From JBALVO01 sp036961445 (GTDB taxonomy: Bacteria > Pseudomonadota > Gammaproteobacteria > Pseudomonadales > Halieaceae), in the NCBI GenBank assembly GCA_036961445.1, contig JBALVO010000088.1, forward strand, positions 1 to 15,451: 15,451 nt of DNA, read 5' to 3'. Positions 14,454-15,451 of the stretch are shown one piece after another. Numbering within the stretch: position 1 is the first letter of the stretch; every line of letters starts with the position of its first letter. The position numbers and the translations under genes are program-made. Under the pieces are notes generated by a model. It saw only the letters and a list, made by a program, of their open reading frames with translations, did not search any database and had not been told where the DNA came from.

Positions 14454-15451
14454 TCAACCGCCGGCTTGAAGCAGTTCCGTCAGCTCTAGCTCAGAGACAT
14501 CATCTATTATGCGGGCATCACCTATCGCTTTGAGTAGTATCAATCTCAGTCGACCATCAACTACTTTTTTGTCACGGCCCATCAACTCCAGAAACGTACT
14601 GGCAGACATATCCTCGGGAATCTGCACCGGCAGATGCATGCCCAGTAATAGCGTCCGAAAGCTCTTCACTTCAGCGCTGGGAATCCACCCGCGCGCGGCC
14701 GACAACTCCATCGCCAGCAGCATGCCCGTCGCTACCGCTTCACCATGCAGCCAATTACCGTAGCCCTGGGCGGTTTCAATAGCGTGACCAAACGTGTGCC
14801 CAAAATTCAAAATGGCGCGAACACCACCTTCTCTTTCATCCGCTGCTACCACCTGTGCCTTATTGGCGCAACTGCGCTCAATAGCCTCCGCCAGGGCCGC
14901 TTCTTCACGGGCCAGCAGTCGCGGCATCTGCTCCTGCAACCAACGATAAAACGGCTCGTCGCTGATCAAACCATATTTGACCACCTCTGCCAACCCGGCA
15001 GACAGCTCTCTGGCAGGTAGGGTCTGCAGTGTATTGGTGTCAATCAACACCGCCTGAGGCTGGTAGAACGCCCCGATCATGTTCTTACCCAGGGGATGAT
15101 TGACCGCTGTTTTACCACCGACCGAGGAGTCAACCTGAGCCAATAAAGTCGTGGGTACCTGAATAAATTCGACCCCCCTTTGGTAGCAGGCCGCCGCAAA
15201 ACCCGTCATATCCCCCACCACTCCTCCGCCAACGGCGATAAAAGTCGTTGTACGATTGTGGTTTTCCGCCATTACCCGATCGAATATTCCGGCCAGCGTA
15301 TCCAGCGTTTTGTACTGTTCCCCGTCAGGTAAAACCACTTCGGTGATCAAGTTACGCGGGCCCAATATGTCTCGCACGCGCCCAACGTAGAGCGGGGCAA
15401 CGGTTTCATTACTGACAATAACCACCTGCGAGCCCTTAATATGTGCGGATA
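14454..15451 (-). CDS. aroB: 3-Dehydroquinate synthase AroB, 5' end cut by window edge
   Basis: Converts DAHP to 3-dehydroquinate, the second step of the shikimate pathway, using NAD+ and a divalent metal in the cytoplasm. The frame stays open through 15451 (reading PHIKGSQVVIVSNETVAPLY), so GTG 15425 is an internal codon and roughly the first 28 residues lie outside. Motifs: NAD-site GGGVVGDMTGFAA; PTTLLAQVDSSVGGKTAVNH followed by PLGKNMIGAFYQP; metal ligands Glu in LAEVVKYG, His in LNFGHTFGHAIE and His in WLHGEAVATG; then GRDKKVVDGRLRLI. The visible 332 codons plus the missing part match the usual length of about 360. In related bacteria aroK lies upstream, which would be beyond the window. 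A small hairpin follows the stop, then gltB. Confidence 0.97.
   Translation of the reverse strand, partial: SAHIKGSQVVIVSNETVAPLYVGRVRDILGPRNLITEVVLPDGEQYKTLDTLAGIFDRVMAENHNRTTTFIAVGGGVVGDMTGFAAACYQRGVEFIQVPTTLLAQVDSSVGGKTAVNHPLGKNMIGAFYQPQAVLIDTNTLQTLPARELSAGLAEVVKYGLISDEPFYRWLQEQMPRLLAREEAALAEAIERSCANKAQVVAADEREGGVRAILNFGHTFGHAIETAQGYGNWLHGEAVATGMLLAMELSAARGWIPSAEVKSFRTLLLGMHLPVQIPEDMSASTFLELMGRDKKVVDGRLRLILLKAIGDARIIDDVSELELTELLQAGG

Overview
The window looks like a stretch of ordinary chromosome from a gammaproteobacterium, probably a marine, Pseudomonas-like or Halieaceae/Cellvibrionales-type organism. This rests on moderate GC content (not computed), gammaproteobacterial housekeeping proteins, and the gene order aroB-gltB-gltD-hemE, which is typical of Pseudomonas and its relatives. 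No phage, transposon, CRISPR array, tRNA, rRNA or clear horizontally acquired island is visible. One run of 100 N at 11163-11262 marks a scaffold gap, so this is a draft or metagenome assembly.

Layout. Positions 1-663 (minus) hold the 5' two-thirds of bioB (biotin synthase), which runs off the left edge. Positions 664-744 form a divergent control region containing a near-consensus BirA (biotin repressor) operator that overlaps the -35 of a good bioB promoter. Positions 745-4941 (plus) form a tight co-directional run: comF (ComF/GntX-type phosphoribosyltransferase), modA, modB, modC (molybdate ABC importer) and srkA (YihE/RdoA-type protein kinase). Its junctions are 27 bp, then overlaps of about 10, 4 and 4 bp, so it is very probably one translationally coupled operon. 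Positions 4970-5695 (minus) encode a hexapeptide-repeat O-acyltransferase of unknown substrate, convergent with srkA. Positions 5816-6532 (plus) encode a TrmB-like methyltransferase, and 6585-7406 (plus) cysE. Positions 7434-15451 are all minus: aroB (cut at the right edge), gltB (interrupted by the gap), gltD and hemE.

How the genes work together. bioB is biotin synthesis, and its expression is predicted to be shut off by biotinyl-AMP-loaded BirA. The modABC importer supplies molybdate for molybdenum-cofactor enzymes. GltB and GltD form NADPH-dependent glutamate synthase, the assimilation half of the GS/GOGAT cycle. CysE commits serine to cysteine synthesis. AroB makes 3-dehydroquinate for aromatic amino acids. 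HemE makes coproporphyrinogen III for haem.

No previously undescribed system is evident. The most useful observations are the BirA site at the head of both bioB and the comF-modABC-srkA operon, the unusual start region of comF (TTG only, with a well-placed Shine-Dalgarno and ATG in another frame), a CysE lacking the usual C-terminal isoleucine, and the estimate that the 100-N gap in gltB hides roughly 226 nt.
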